A program made the translations under genes and the position numbers. Below are positions 1 to 9,669 of a stretch of DNA of 64,000 bases, piece after piece (positions within the stretch are counted from its first letter, which is position 1; each line of letters opens with the position of its first letter). The DNA comes from Porticoccus sp964395715. Its GTDB lineage: Bacteria; Pseudomonadota; Gammaproteobacteria; Pseudomonadales; Porticoccaceae. The DNA is taken from contig CAYNAU010000003.1 of NCBI GenBank assembly GCA_964395715.1, positions 186,001 to 250,000 on the forward strand, read 5' to 3'. The notes below the pieces were generated by a model, which worked only from the letters and a program-made list of their open reading frames with translations, had not been told where the DNA came from and did not search any database.

Positions 1-1
1 G

Positions 2-490
2 GTGCTGATTGCCACGCTAGTGCTATCGGTTGGCATACTGGGTTACGTTGGCCTGCAATTGAACGCAAAACGACTAAATTTTGAGGCTACCCAAAGGACC
101 ACAGCTACTTATCTGGCACAAAATTTACTCGAAAGAATGAGGGGCAACCCAAACTCTCTCAACGAGTATGTGGTGGCTGACTTGGACCCTGGAGCTCTGA
201 CGGAGCCGACACCTAACTGCACCACCGCCACCTGTACCAATACTCAGCTGGCAGACTTCGATATGTGGGAATGGGATCAGCTGTTAGAGGGCAGTACAGT
301 TTCGGGTGGTCTGATCAATCCCATGGCTTGTGTCACAAATACAGGTAACTTTTTGACAGTGACTATAGTCTGGCAGGGGAAAACGGAATTGGATCAGACT
401 AACGCTCCTGATTGCGGTAATGACAACTTTCCTGATGGGCTGGACATGAGGCAATGGATAACCCTCAATACTTTTGTTGCGGATGTATAA
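2..490 (+). CDS. pilV: Minor type IV pilin PilV (5' truncated)
   Basis: Minor prepilin of the type IV pilus, thought to help prime pilus assembly at the inner membrane together with PilW, PilX and PilE. The window begins inside the gene: the reading frame is open to the left edge and starts in the hydrophobic N-terminal helix (LVLSVGILGYVGLQLNAKR), so the leader and the GFxxxE cleavage site lie outside. The remainder has the LLERMRGNP segment typical of PilV and four cysteines in the C-terminal half. Its stop overlaps the start of pilW by a few bases, showing translational coupling. Identity rests on the helix, the LLERMR segment and the pilW-pilX-pilY1 context. Confidence 0.85.
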   Translation: MLIATLVLSVGILGYVGLQLNAKRLNFEATQRTTATYLAQNLLERMRGNPNSLNEYVVADLDPGALTEPTPNCTTATCTNTQLADFDMWEWDQLLEGSTVSGGLINPMACVTNTGNFLTVTIVWQGKTELDQTNAPDCGNDNFPDGLDMRQWITLNTFVADV

Positions 491-1580
491 GCTGATGTTG
501 TTAAAAGAGATTCGACGTAAAAGCTTGCCCACTCACTCATGTAAATCTCGTGGTTTTACTCTCATTGAGTTGATGGTAGCGCTGTTGTTGGGACTGCTGT
601 TATCCGGTGCAATTATCAGTGTATTCCTCGAGGGAAAAAATAACTTTGTTCAGGACGATGAGGTAGCAAGGGTTCAGGAAAATGGCCGCTATGCTCTTCG
701 TCTACTTTCTCGGGAAATTGGCATGGCGGGGTTTTTCGGCGGCGAGCCGGACGCTGTTGATGTTAATGGCGGTGCTGTTACCGACAACGATTGTGGCCCT
801 GCAGGTGAAAATTGGTTGCTAGTTGGCTCCACGGTAGAAGACCCCTCAGACCCTACTACCCACATAGCCTCTCCCCTAGAGGTTCTAGATAGCTCGGATG
901 CAAGTACAGACGATTACTACCAGTGTTTAACAGATGGATTGGTGGTAAATGATACGGATATTCTGGTTGTGAAGCGCGTATCGGATTCAGCTGTGATTGT
1001 CGATGGAGAGTGGCAGGCTCCTGTTTCTGCACTTGATGCTGATCGTCACTATCTGTGGACCAGTAACCGTGGTCAGGGCACAACTGTACTCAAGCAGGGC
1101 AGTGATTATGACTCTGGTGATTTGGCTAGTATCGTCTCAACAGCCAGCGGGTCAGATGTTTGGGAATACAAGGGCGCACTTTTTTATGTGGGCACAGATG
1201 AAGAGGTTCCCAGCTTGTGTAAAAAAGAGTTGCAGGATAACGGAGCCGGTATTTCCTCACAACGCTGCCTGGTTCAGGGTATTGAAGATATTCAGTATGA
1301 GCTGGGCGTGGATATTGACGGTGACAATGTGCCCGATCAATTCATTTCTGATGACTCCTATCCGCCGGTAGTAGGTGGCGAGGATACCGATGCTATTGTG
1401 GCTGTTCGTATCCACGTGCTGATTCGTAGCCTAAATCAGATCAATTCTTTAGAGGCCGCTTCCAAAAGTTTCCGTTTGGGCGGTGGTAAAACGGTTACTA
1501 CCCCGGTAGATCAGTATTTTCGTATGGCCATGTCGACAACAGTATCCATACGGAATCCGACATCCATAGGTGGTTCATGA
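483..1580 (+). CDS. pilW: Minor type IV pilin PilW
   Basis: Minor prepilin of the type IV pilus priming complex, inserted in the inner membrane and processed by PilD. An unusually long leader is followed by the class III signal GFTLIELMVALLLGLLLSG around residues 24-42, with Glu at position +5 after the G/F cleavage site. The rest is a large periplasmic domain typical of PilW (about 365 residues in all). The start is taken at ATG 483, which overlaps the pilV stop; an in-frame TTG at 474 and an ATG at 495 are alternatives. It overlaps pilX by 4 bases (ATGA). Family assignment is firm; the exact start is not. Confidence 0.9.
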   Translation: MYKLMLLKEIRRKSLPTHSCKSRGFTLIELMVALLLGLLLSGAIISVFLEGKNNFVQDDEVARVQENGRYALRLLSREIGMAGFFGGEPDAVDVNGGAVTDNDCGPAGENWLLVGSTVEDPSDPTTHIASPLEVLDSSDASTDDYYQCLTDGLVVNDTDILVVKRVSDSAVIVDGEWQAPVSALDADRHYLWTSNRGQGTTVLKQGSDYDSGDLASIVSTASGSDVWEYKGALFYVGTDEEVPSLCKKELQDNGAGISSQRCLVQGIEDIQYELGVDIDGDNVPDQFISDDSYPPVVGGEDTDAIVAVRIHVLIRSLNQINSLEAASKSFRLGGGKTVTTPVDQYFRMAMSTTVSIRNPTSIGGS

Positions 1581-2197
1581 GCATGTGTTTAATCAAGGTC
1601 TCCAGCCCCCACAACCACCAGCGTGGTGCGGTGCTGTTGATATCCATCGTTTTTTTGCTGCTATTAAGCATCCTGGCGTTGAGTACTATGAAATCCGGGA
1701 CACTGGAGTACCTAATGGCCGGTAATGAGCAAACCCGGGTTGAAGCCTATGAATTGGCGGCAGCGGTCAATGAATCGGTGATCAGCCGCTGGCAAAAATC
1801 CACCGATGGTGGTGTTACGGTTGAGGCGAGTTTTAATACCGACAAAACCCTCTGTAGCGCAGGTCATAGTGATCCGGATGGTGACTGTGATGCGAATACG
1901 TTAACCATTGATACAAACCTGTCCACCAAACTGACGGAAACAGGGGCCACCGTTGAATATGCGACGCACTACCTGGCGGAAGGGCCTGCACCGAGAGGCG
2001 CTGGCCAGGAAGAAGATGACTGCGCTTTCTACTTCGAGGCTGAAGCAGAGTTTGATAACGCGGCCAACAACCAGGGTGTATCCCACCAGGCTGAAGGGAT
2101 TTATATTGTCAATCCTGTCGCAAAAGATTGTGTGCAATTGTCCGGGACGAGCGTTGGTGACCTGGATAAATATGGGCATGTACCCATCACCCCATGA
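1577..2197 (+). CDS. pilX: Minor type IV pilin PilX
   Basis: PilX-type minor pilin, about 206 residues. An N-terminal arm containing HQRGAVLLISIVFLLLL is the PilX hallmark: it replaces the usual GFTLIE and is followed by a long hydrophobic helix and then TMKSGTLEYLMAGNEQTR. PilX has a role with PilY1 in pilus assembly and surface sensing in Pseudomonas (family knowledge). The ATG overlaps the pilW TGA in an ATGA junction, and the stop lies about 50 bases before the preferred pilY1 start. The C-terminal half has four cysteines, consistent with periplasmic disulphides. Confidence 0.88.
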   Translation: MSMCLIKVSSPHNHQRGAVLLISIVFLLLLSILALSTMKSGTLEYLMAGNEQTRVEAYELAAAVNESVISRWQKSTDGGVTVEASFNTDKTLCSAGHSDPDGDCDANTLTIDTNLSTKLTETGATVEYATHYLAEGPAPRGAGQEEDDCAFYFEAEAEFDNAANNQGVSHQAEGIYIVNPVAKDCVQLSGTSVGDLDKYGHVPITP

Positions 2198-2248
2198 CGA
2201 TGTATGGCAAAAATTCAGGGAGGGCGCCCGCTGAGGTGTTTTAGCGTT

Positions 2249-5200
2249 ATGAATAAAACAAGAGCTTTCTTTTTTGTTTCGTTGGTAAGTGCATTACTGG
2301 CGGTTCAGGCAAATGCTGATGATACGGAAATCTTTTTCGGTGTGCCTGACGCAACCGATACAGTGCCACCGATGGTGATGTTGTCCCTGGATTGGCGCTC
2401 TAACCTGGGAAGTACGATCTGTAATTTCCATACAGACCCGGCAATTGCCGATTGCGACGATGATGATGAGTTAGGAACAGAAATCTATGGGGCATTGGTG
2501 GATGAAGGGCGCCTAGTTGACGGTGATACTGTCACGTTGTTCGATGCGCTGAGGGGTGTGCTGCGCGTAGTTTTCAATGAAATTGATACGGAAGGATTTC
2601 AGATCGGTTTCATGATGAGTCACCAGCATGAAAATGGTTGTACGGCAACTGATGGTGATTTGGGTGATGATAAAGGCTGTAGTGATGGCGGCTATATTCT
2701 GCGCGGTTTTGAGGTGCTGGATGAAACTCCGGAAGGTGTCGCCTCCAAGGAAGAGTTGCTCTCCATCATGGAAAATATCCCTGTTCCCCAGGGTGCCCTG
2801 TCTCATTCCTATCAAGGACGGGAGCTGTTTTTTGAATTTTACCGTTACCTCACTGGTGGTGATGTACTGAATGGCCACAAAGGCTGGTCTGACTTCAACA
2901 GTGACAGAGTGGGAGGTAAAGGGCACTACAACCTTGATCGGGACTATGAGGCCACTGGCAATAGTTGTGATTTTGACACAGATCGCGGTTGTGAATCTTC
3001 CCCACTGGTCGCTGCTAGAAATGTTGATAATAGTGGTGATGTGATATCACCTTGGGTGGTCTGGGATATGGGTATTGAGAACGTGGATGGTGATCAATAT
3101 ATCAGTCCTTATACGGATGGAGACTATACCTGTAGTAAAACCTATACGATCAATTTCCTGTTCCAGGTTTCGAACCAGGATGCGGACTGGAATGACGAGA
3201 TGTCCGCAGATATTGGTAATGGTGCCGATCAACAGGGCCTGGAATTGGCGGATACATCCGGTGACAACGCTTTCCCGGAAATTATTGCCAAATTGCATAG
3301 TCTCGATCACGCCGATAGCTCTGTAGGCGTCAATGTGACCGGTGTTCAGAATGTGACGTCCTTTTTTATTGTCGACCAGGTCAATACCAAAACCCGTGCC
3401 TATGCTGAAGCCGGTGGTACCGGCAGTCCATTTGATTCTTCGGAAGATCCGCAACAGTTGCTTGAGGATGTGCGAGCAATTTTCAGAAATATCGCCTCTG
3501 TGAGTACCACATTCACGGCCGCTTCGGTTCCTGTGAACGTACAGAACCGTACTGAGTCATTGCCCGATATGTACCTGGCCATTTTTAAAGTGGATGAAGA
3601 TGGCAAATCCTTTTGGCCGGGGAATGTGAAAAAACTGCAGATCGAAACCGAACTGCTTGAAAATGGCACCACAGCGGTCACCGTGGTAGACGCACTGGGC
3701 AACCTTGCTTTTAATACGGAAACAGGTCGAATTGCCGATTCTTCACGGACTTTCTGGACGGATGAGAGTGCAGACGATGTAGTGAATATCACTCCCGATA
3801 CGACTGAAGTGAGTGGTCGCGATGGTAGTTCCATTACCCGAGGTGGTTCTGGCCATAAACTGCCGGGATACCGGGAAGGGGGTACAGAAACTATCAGTGC
3901 CCCGACAGATGCCAACGGCACCTGGGACAATGGTGAAGGGGATGGTCGGCAGTTATTTTTAAGCCCGTCTACTGTGTCGGGTACTGCTGCCGCAGGAAAT
4001 GCACTGATACCGTTGAATGCGGATAGTTCAGGCGTTGGCTCCTTGGCTGAAGACGATGAGATCCAGAGACTGCTTGGTGTTCAGATCGAGGATGAGTTAA
4101 ATCCTGGCACCTACATTACCGACACCACATTTGTGACAGAAATCGAGACGCTGGCGAGCCTTAACTTCGGCATGTCCATCAGTGATGCCGAGCGTGCTGA
4201 AGCGGCCCAGGTCTTGTTGAAGTGGGTTCGGGGCATTGATGTGTTTGACTGGGATGCCGATGGGGATACGGCTGACGCCCGACCCTGGATAATGGGGGAC
4301 CCGCTGCATTCTCGGCCGCTAACGATTAACTACGGGGTTACTTCAAGTTACTCGGACCCGGATAATCCGGATATTCGCATTCTCTTTGGTACCAACGACG
4401 GCTTCTTACATTCCATCAGAAATACCGAACCGGGTGGACTAGAGTCTGGTGTTGAAGAGTGGGCCTTTATGCCCCGGGAGTTATTGGCCAATGTTAAAGA
4501 GTTGATAAGCCAGAGTTTCGTCGGTGAAAACAAGGCCTATGGTGTGGATTTGCCGCCAGTATCTTTTGTTATTGACAATGACAGGGACGGAAATATTGAA
4601 CGAGGGACAGGTGGTAATGACAACTTCTGTACCCCCGGTGGCTCCGACCCTGATCCCAGTGATGACGTTACAGAGCTTGATTGCGACAAAGCGTATGTGT
4701 ACGTGGGCTTGCGCCGTGGTGGTGCGTCATACTACGCGCTGGATGTTTCCGCCCCAGAAGAAGAGCCAAGGCAGTTGTGGCAGATTATTAATGATGGTTC
4801 CAGCGATTTTGCCGAGCTGGGACTGAGTTTTTCAACCCCGCGCCAAGCCTGGGTAAGGTTTGAAGACGATACCATCAATGAATTTGACGACGATGGCAAT
4901 GCAGGAACGCCTGCTGCAAATGTTCCTGTACCTGTGCTGATCTTTGGCGGCGGCCTTTATGGGGGCTGGAATGATGACGGCACAAGAGTTGGCCGGGACG
5001 ATGTCAATTATAATGTTGCAACAGATACCGCCGATGGCAGAGATCCGGTGGGTGCGGCTGTCTTTATGGTTCACGCCCGTACCGGTGAACTGATTTGGAA
5101 GGCGGTTTACGGCAATACCACTGGCGGCGTGTCAAACAATGAGTACCACCACGATGGATTGATTCACAGTATCCCGGCTGCAGTGACTCCCGTCGATTCA

Positions 5201-6091
5201 GATGGCAATGGTATTACTGACCGAATCTATGTCGGTGATACCGGGGGTATCGTCTGGCGTTTTGACTTGCCTGAATACAACCCCTCTTACGACCCATCAG
5301 ATACAAACTATCACAGTAGTTTCCGCGAGGACTACTGGCGGGCGACCAAGTTTGCAGAGCTTGGTGGCACAGTGGGCACCACAGCGGACAGACGTTTCTA
5401 CCATGGGTTGAGTGTTGTGAAGTCACGGGATTCGATAGGTGCCTATGATGGCATCGCGATCGGATCTGGAGATCGTACACACCCGCAATCGGCTCCTTCA
5501 GATATTGAAAATGCCTTCTTTCTATTAAAAGACCGTTATATCTACGCAGATAGTAACCCGACAGATGGTGCTGGTGTTGATGGTCGTTCAGCGCTAGTTG
5601 TTGGAGACCTCTTTGATGTGACAAATACCTGTATTAACGACAGTGATAACGATAGCGACAGTGGTAATGTTTGTTCGGCTAACAATCTGATCAATGGCTG
5701 GATGTTGTCTCTGGAGGAAACAGGTGAGAAAAATCTCTCGATCCCATTGATCTCTGGAGGAAATATTAATTTCACATCCTATTTGCCAGAAGGTGGAGAA
5801 GCCGATGGGGAATGTGCGCCCAATATAGGCATCAGTCGTCTCTATCAGGTTGCCATTCGAGATGGTTCTCCGGACATACATCTCCATTCACATCTTGAGG
5901 GAGACACCTTGAGCAAGTCGGACAGGTATCTTGATCTTGCATCAGGTATTGATGGTGGGGTGACAGCTATTTCACCTGATGTGGGGCTGGCTGGCGCGCA
6001 GCAGACAAAAATCGGTGATCAGAGGCCCAATACGTTCTACTGGCGGGAGTTGGGGATTGATGTTCTGGATGCGACACCAGCTTCTCCGTAA
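2249..6091 (+). CDS. pilY1: Type IV pilus tip/assembly protein PilY1
   Basis: Large PilC/PilY1 protein (about 1280 residues), a pilus-tip-associated adhesin and regulator of pilus retraction. An in-frame start exists at 2204, but ATG 2249 gives a clean signal peptide (MNKTRAFFFVSLVSALLAVQ, cleavage after ANA) preceded by GAGGTG, so it is chosen. The C-terminal half matches the PilC/PilY1 beta-propeller: WIMGDPLHSRPL, FGTNDGFLHS and EEWAFMPRELL lead into it. An EF-hand-like calcium loop DSDGNGITD near residue 983 corresponds to the site controlling retraction in Pseudomonas. A low-complexity Asp/Ser stretch lies near residue 1133. I saw no RGD motif. It is followed by pilE with no pilY2 between. 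Confidence 0.95.
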   Translation: MNKTRAFFFVSLVSALLAVQANADDTEIFFGVPDATDTVPPMVMLSLDWRSNLGSTICNFHTDPAIADCDDDDELGTEIYGALVDEGRLVDGDTVTLFDALRGVLRVVFNEIDTEGFQIGFMMSHQHENGCTATDGDLGDDKGCSDGGYILRGFEVLDETPEGVASKEELLSIMENIPVPQGALSHSYQGRELFFEFYRYLTGGDVLNGHKGWSDFNSDRVGGKGHYNLDRDYEATGNSCDFDTDRGCESSPLVAARNVDNSGDVISPWVVWDMGIENVDGDQYISPYTDGDYTCSKTYTINFLFQVSNQDADWNDEMSADIGNGADQQGLELADTSGDNAFPEIIAKLHSLDHADSSVGVNVTGVQNVTSFFIVDQVNTKTRAYAEAGGTGSPFDSSEDPQQLLEDVRAIFRNIASVSTTFTAASVPVNVQNRTESLPDMYLAIFKVDEDGKSFWPGNVKKLQIETELLENGTTAVTVVDALGNLAFNTETGRIADSSRTFWTDESADDVVNITPDTTEVSGRDGSSITRGGSGHKLPGYREGGTETISAPTDANGTWDNGEGDGRQLFLSPSTVSGTAAAGNALIPLNADSSGVGSLAEDDEIQRLLGVQIEDELNPGTYITDTTFVTEIETLASLNFGMSISDAERAEAAQVLLKWVRGIDVFDWDADGDTADARPWIMGDPLHSRPLTINYGVTSSYSDPDNPDIRILFGTNDGFLHSIRNTEPGGLESGVEEWAFMPRELLANVKELISQSFVGENKAYGVDLPPVSFVIDNDRDGNIERGTGGNDNFCTPGGSDPDPSDDVTELDCDKAYVYVGLRRGGASYYALDVSAPEEEPRQLWQIINDGSSDFAELGLSFSTPRQAWVRFEDDTINEFDDDGNAGTPAANVPVPVLIFGGGLYGGWNDDGTRVGRDDVNYNVATDTADGRDPVGAAVFMVHARTGELIWKAVYGNTTGGVSNNEYHHDGLIHSIPAAVTPVDSDGNGITDRIYVGDTGGIVWRFDLPEYNPSYDPSDTNYHSSFREDYWRATKFAELGGTVGTTADRRFYHGLSVVKSRDSIGAYDGIAIGSGDRTHPQSAPSDIENAFFLLKDRYIYADSNPTDGAGVDGRSALVVGDLFDVTNTCINDSDNDSDSGNVCSANNLINGWMLSLEETGEKNLSIPLISGGNINFTSYLPEGGEADGECAPNIGISRLYQVAIRDGSPDIHLHSHLEGDTLSKSDRYLDLASGIDGGVTAISPDVGLAGAQQTKIGDQRPNTFYWRELGIDVLDATPASP

Positions 6092-6114
6092 AGATTTAAC
6101 TCTGGAATAGAGAT

Positions 6115-6570
6115 ATGCACAGAAAATTAAAATCCGGTTTTACGATGATAGAACTGTTAATTGTTGTGGCTATCATGGCAATTATTGTCGCGGTCGCATT
6201 GCCTAATTACCGGGAGTATGTGATTAAGTCCAATCGCTCGGTAGCAAAAGGGGCGTTACTGGAATTGGCTTCCAGGCAGGAGCAATATTTTCTTAACAAT
6301 CGCTCCTACACGAATTCGCTTGAGGATCTGGGCTTTGACGCAAATTATTATGTGGACTCGGAGGGGCAGCCACTGACATCTTCTGCGGGGAGCATCTATC
6401 AACTTACCATTGACGAGCCAGACACCAACACAGGAGAGACAGCCTATACATTGCTGGCGACTCCACAAAATGGTCAAACAGAAGACGCGAGATGCGGCAC
6501 GTTCAGCATTGATGAGCGAACGCAGAAAACTGTTGTTGATGCCACAGAGAGTGCTAGCTATTGCTGGTAA
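6115..6570 (+). CDS. pilE: Minor type IV pilin PilE
   Basis: A 151-residue type IV pilin-like protein with a short leader (MHRKLKSG), cleavage before FTMIELLIVVAIMAIIV, and Glu at mature position 5. The sequence continues with AVALPNYREYVIKSNR and a C-terminal cysteine pair (residues around 127 and 150) that would form the D-loop. It is the last gene of the minor-pilin operon, 23 bases after pilY1, which fits PilE rather than the major pilin PilA. It faces pilR, with only 6 bases between the two stop codons and no visible terminator. Confidence 0.9.
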   Translation: MHRKLKSGFTMIELLIVVAIMAIIVAVALPNYREYVIKSNRSVAKGALLELASRQEQYFLNNRSYTNSLEDLGFDANYYVDSEGQPLTSSAGSIYQLTIDEPDTNTGETAYTLLATPQNGQTEDARCGTFSIDERTQKTVVDATESASYCW

Positions 6571-6576
6571 GAGATG

Positions 6577-7932
6577 TCACTCAATCTCATATTTCTTAAG
6601 CTTATGACGAATCTGCCTGAAACTGATACCCAGTTCTTCCGCTGTTGCCGTCTTGTTCCAGCGATTTCTTTCCAACGCTTCAATCAGAATCTTTTTCTCA
6701 ATACTGGCTATGTAGTCATCAAGTGACCCGTGGCCGTCGAAAGCAAAGCTCTCAGCGGCCTTATCTGCACTTTCGTTGGGGTGTATATGGGAGTTGTTCA
6801 AGTCCAGGCTATCGGCGTTGATTTTCCCGTGATCACTAAGAGTAAACGCACGCTCAAGGGTATTCTCCAGCTCTCTGATATTCCCGGGATATGAGTGCTT
6901 TTTCAGAAGGGTAATGGCATCTTCCGTGATCTCGGGAACAGGCAGGTCGCATTCTTTCGCAAACTGTCCTAAGAAGTGCTTCGCAAGCAGGGGTATATCG
7001 TCGCTGCGTTCCCTGAGGCTGGGTACTTTAAGCTCAATGACGTTGATTCGGTAAAATAAATCCTGACGAAAGTGATTGTTTCGTATGGCCTGGGCCAGGT
7101 CTTTATGAGTAGCACTTAGGATTCTGACATCTACTGGTACTTCCTCCTCAGCTCCCACCTGACGAATGCTCTTTTCCTGAATAGCTCGCAGCAATTTGAC
7201 TTGCATGCTCATCGGCAGGTCAGCGACTTCATCCAATAGTAGGGTGCCACCGTCTGCCGCCTGGAAAAGACCCTGTTTATCTTGATGGGCACCTGTAAAA
7301 CTGCCTTTTTTGTGGCCGAAAAATTCACTCTCCATCAGCTCTGTGGGGATTGCGCCACAGTTGACCGGGATGAATGGGCCATTGGCCCGGGGTCCCAGGT
7401 TATGGATAGCTCTCGCAACCAGCTCTTTACCGCTGCCCGATTCACCGTTGATAAAAATGGGGGCTTGGCTTCTGGCCACACGGCGAATTTGTTGTTTTAA
7501 GGCCGCCATCGCCGGAGAGTCACCAATTAGTGAGGGTTCATCAGTGTCCTTTACTTCCTTTACCGTATCCAGCTTTAAGGCAGATTGCACCACATTGCGA
7601 AGGCGCATGAGCTCCAGCGGTTTGGAAATAAAGTCAAAAGCGCCTTTTTTAAGTGCTTCAATCGCAATTTCCATATTGCCATAGGCGGTAATCATTGCGA
7701 TCGGCAGGTGGGGCTTTAGTGTCTGCATTTCTTCGACCAGATCAAGGCCATTGCCGTCAGGTAGTTTCATGTCCGTCAGGCACAAATCAAACTCTTCGTT
7801 TGATAACAACTTCTGCGCTTTTGATAATTTTGCTGCTGTGACAATCTCGAGTCCCATTTGCTCGAGTGTGAGGGACAGGAGCTCCCTGATGTCGGGTTCA
7901 TCATCAATGATCAGCACACGTTTTTTCAGCAT
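6577..7932 (-). CDS. pilR: Sigma-54 response regulator PilR
   Basis: NtrC-family response regulator that activates sigma-54 transcription of the major pilin gene. A receiver domain covers residues 1-120 with phospho-acceptor Asp54 in DLCLTDMKLPDG. It is followed by an AAA+ sigma-54 activation domain with Walker A GESGSGKE near residue 167, the sigma-54 contact loop GSFTGA and LLLDEVADL. A Fis-type helix-turn-helix lies at the end (TATAEELGISFRQIRHKLKK). Its ATG overlaps the pilS stop (TAATG), so the pair is co-translated. 451 residues is normal for PilR. The pilus genes opposite it support the name. Confidence 0.94.
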   Translation of the reverse strand: MLKKRVLIIDDEPDIRELLSLTLEQMGLEIVTAAKLSKAQKLLSNEEFDLCLTDMKLPDGNGLDLVEEMQTLKPHLPIAMITAYGNMEIAIEALKKGAFDFISKPLELMRLRNVVQSALKLDTVKEVKDTDEPSLIGDSPAMAALKQQIRRVARSQAPIFINGESGSGKELVARAIHNLGPRANGPFIPVNCGAIPTELMESEFFGHKKGSFTGAHQDKQGLFQAADGGTLLLDEVADLPMSMQVKLLRAIQEKSIRQVGAEEEVPVDVRILSATHKDLAQAIRNNHFRQDLFYRINVIELKVPSLRERSDDIPLLAKHFLGQFAKECDLPVPEITEDAITLLKKHSYPGNIRELENTLERAFTLSDHGKINADSLDLNNSHIHPNESADKAAESFAFDGHGSLDDYIASIEKKILIEALERNRWNKTATAEELGISFRQIRHKLKKYEIE

Positions 7933-9557
7933 TAGTTTGGTCTCGGTAATAATTTGTCGGGATGGGAAAATCCGATTCTGAAATAACAGTTATCAGCATT
8001 ATCACCAAAATAATTCAAGGAGGCGTAGTTTGCGTCACATAACTCGCGCGACAGGTATAAACCCAAGCCTGTTCCATCATGATTTGTCGTAAAAAAAGGC
8101 TCGAAAATTGCGTCATAATCCTCTTCCGGCACCCCGGGACCCTTGTCGTAAATATCCAGAAAGGGCAGGTCTGCGACAGGATCTCTGGATATCACCAGCT
8201 TGACCCAGCGTTCCCCTGTCTGCTTTTCACTGAAGCGCAGTCCGTTATCTATCAGGTTGGTGAGAATCTGAGCCAAATGCCCAGGATCAAAGAATATCTG
8301 AGTATCTTTGGTGGTGGACTCGATTTCAATGACACATGTCCTGTTTTGTGTGTCCAGATACTCAGTGCGAAATTTCTTAAGCCATTGCAGTAACCAGATT
8401 TTCTGGAACTCAGGCATTTTCTGACGGGAAAGTTGCAGAACATTTTCGACTATTTGATTGACCCGTTGACAGTGCCGCAAAATGATCTCCAGCAATTTCT
8501 CCGAGGCCGGGTCATTGTTTTGTTCAGAAAGTAATTGTGAGGCGTGGCTGATGGCACCTAAAGGGTTGCGAATTTCGTGGGCAATACTGCCGGTCAAACG
8601 TCCCAGGGAAGATAGCTTTAGCTGTTGTGCCTGTTGAATCAACGTTCGTGTATCTTCAAGGAAAATCAGTGTTTGTTTTTCCTTACCTTGTGTCAGAGAG
8701 GTAAAGTTGGCTTGTAATTCAGAGGTGGATCGAGAGCCTTTAAACGTTGGTGTCCGCAGCCATGGATAGCTGCGCCATTTTTCGAGCTGCTGATGCAATG
8801 GCAGGGCGAGTCGTAAGGGCTGTCCTACAGAAAGGGGTTTTTCCGGGTTCTGGCCGCCCAGTAATTGAATGGCGGCGCTATTAATCAGGCGTATTTCATC
8901 TTTGCTGTCAATCACCAGGATGCCGGTACGCATCCGTTTGACGATGGATTCGTTAAGTTTTTGCAGTTGCTCGCTTTCAGTTATTTTCTGAGCCGCCACT
9001 TCCTGTGCGTGACGGATGCGTTGCGTGAGTACCTGAAAGATCATGGCCGTGGCAAACAGCAATATTCCCAGAATGCCTGCGGGGAACATGGCATCTTTGC
9101 CGCGGCCCAATAACATAATTGTTGATAGTGTTTCTGTCATCACGCAGATGCTGGCAATGGCGGCCAGTAGTAGCGCCAGCTGGCCGGCAACGAGAATGCT
9201 GCCGGCAGCCACTGTAGGGAGCATCAAAAAGCCGAGCCCACTCCCCAAGCCGCCACTGGCGTGCATCATTACTGTCAGAGCCACCATGTCCGAGAGCAGC
9301 ATAAAAAACATCAGCTGGGTAGCCGGCTGGCGCTTGGTTGCCCTTAAAGGGATTAAAGACAGGAAACAAAGTAGTGTGTACGCAGAGGAAGCGATAAAAA
9401 ACAGTTCTTTGTCGGAGCTTCCAAGAATACCTCTTGCCGTACCGGTGATGAACATTAATAAAAGGGCTATGGATAATAGTGCACGGTAATAACCGTAAAC
9501 ACTGAGTAAACTGTCCGGTGGCTTTGTGGTATTAAAAGTGTTGGAGGTTAAAGCCAT
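7932..9557 (-). CDS. pilS: Sensor histidine kinase PilS
   Basis: Membrane-bound sensor kinase that phosphorylates PilR. The N-terminal 190 or so residues contain about six hydrophobic helices, as in PilS, followed by a PAS-like region (around ILVIDSKDEIRLINSAAIQLL). The phospho-acceptor helix is GSIAHEIRNPLGAISHAS, with His near residue 327. The ATP-binding domain has the N box (LTNLIDNGLRF), the G1 box (DKGPGVPEEDYDAIFEPF) and the G2 box (GTGLGLYL). 541 residues matches the family. It is the first gene of the pilSR operon; about 110 bases separate it from nadE. Confidence 0.92.
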   Translation of the reverse strand: MALTSNTFNTTKPPDSLLSVYGYYRALLSIALLLMFITGTARGILGSSDKELFFIASSAYTLLCFLSLIPLRATKRQPATQLMFFMLLSDMVALTVMMHASGGLGSGLGFLMLPTVAAGSILVAGQLALLLAAIASICVMTETLSTIMLLGRGKDAMFPAGILGILLFATAMIFQVLTQRIRHAQEVAAQKITESEQLQKLNESIVKRMRTGILVIDSKDEIRLINSAAIQLLGGQNPEKPLSVGQPLRLALPLHQQLEKWRSYPWLRTPTFKGSRSTSELQANFTSLTQGKEKQTLIFLEDTRTLIQQAQQLKLSSLGRLTGSIAHEIRNPLGAISHASQLLSEQNNDPASEKLLEIILRHCQRVNQIVENVLQLSRQKMPEFQKIWLLQWLKKFRTEYLDTQNRTCVIEIESTTKDTQIFFDPGHLAQILTNLIDNGLRFSEKQTGERWVKLVISRDPVADLPFLDIYDKGPGVPEEDYDAIFEPFFTTNHDGTGLGLYLSRELCDANYASLNYFGDNADNCYFRIGFSHPDKLLPRPN

Positions 9558-9669
9558 GGCACTGGTAATGTCCTAATCGCTAAGCCTTAAAACCAATATG
9601 AAGTTTGTATTATCGTGCCCGTCAAGATCATTATTGTCCATCAGAGTATTGGAGTAACCGAATACCACC

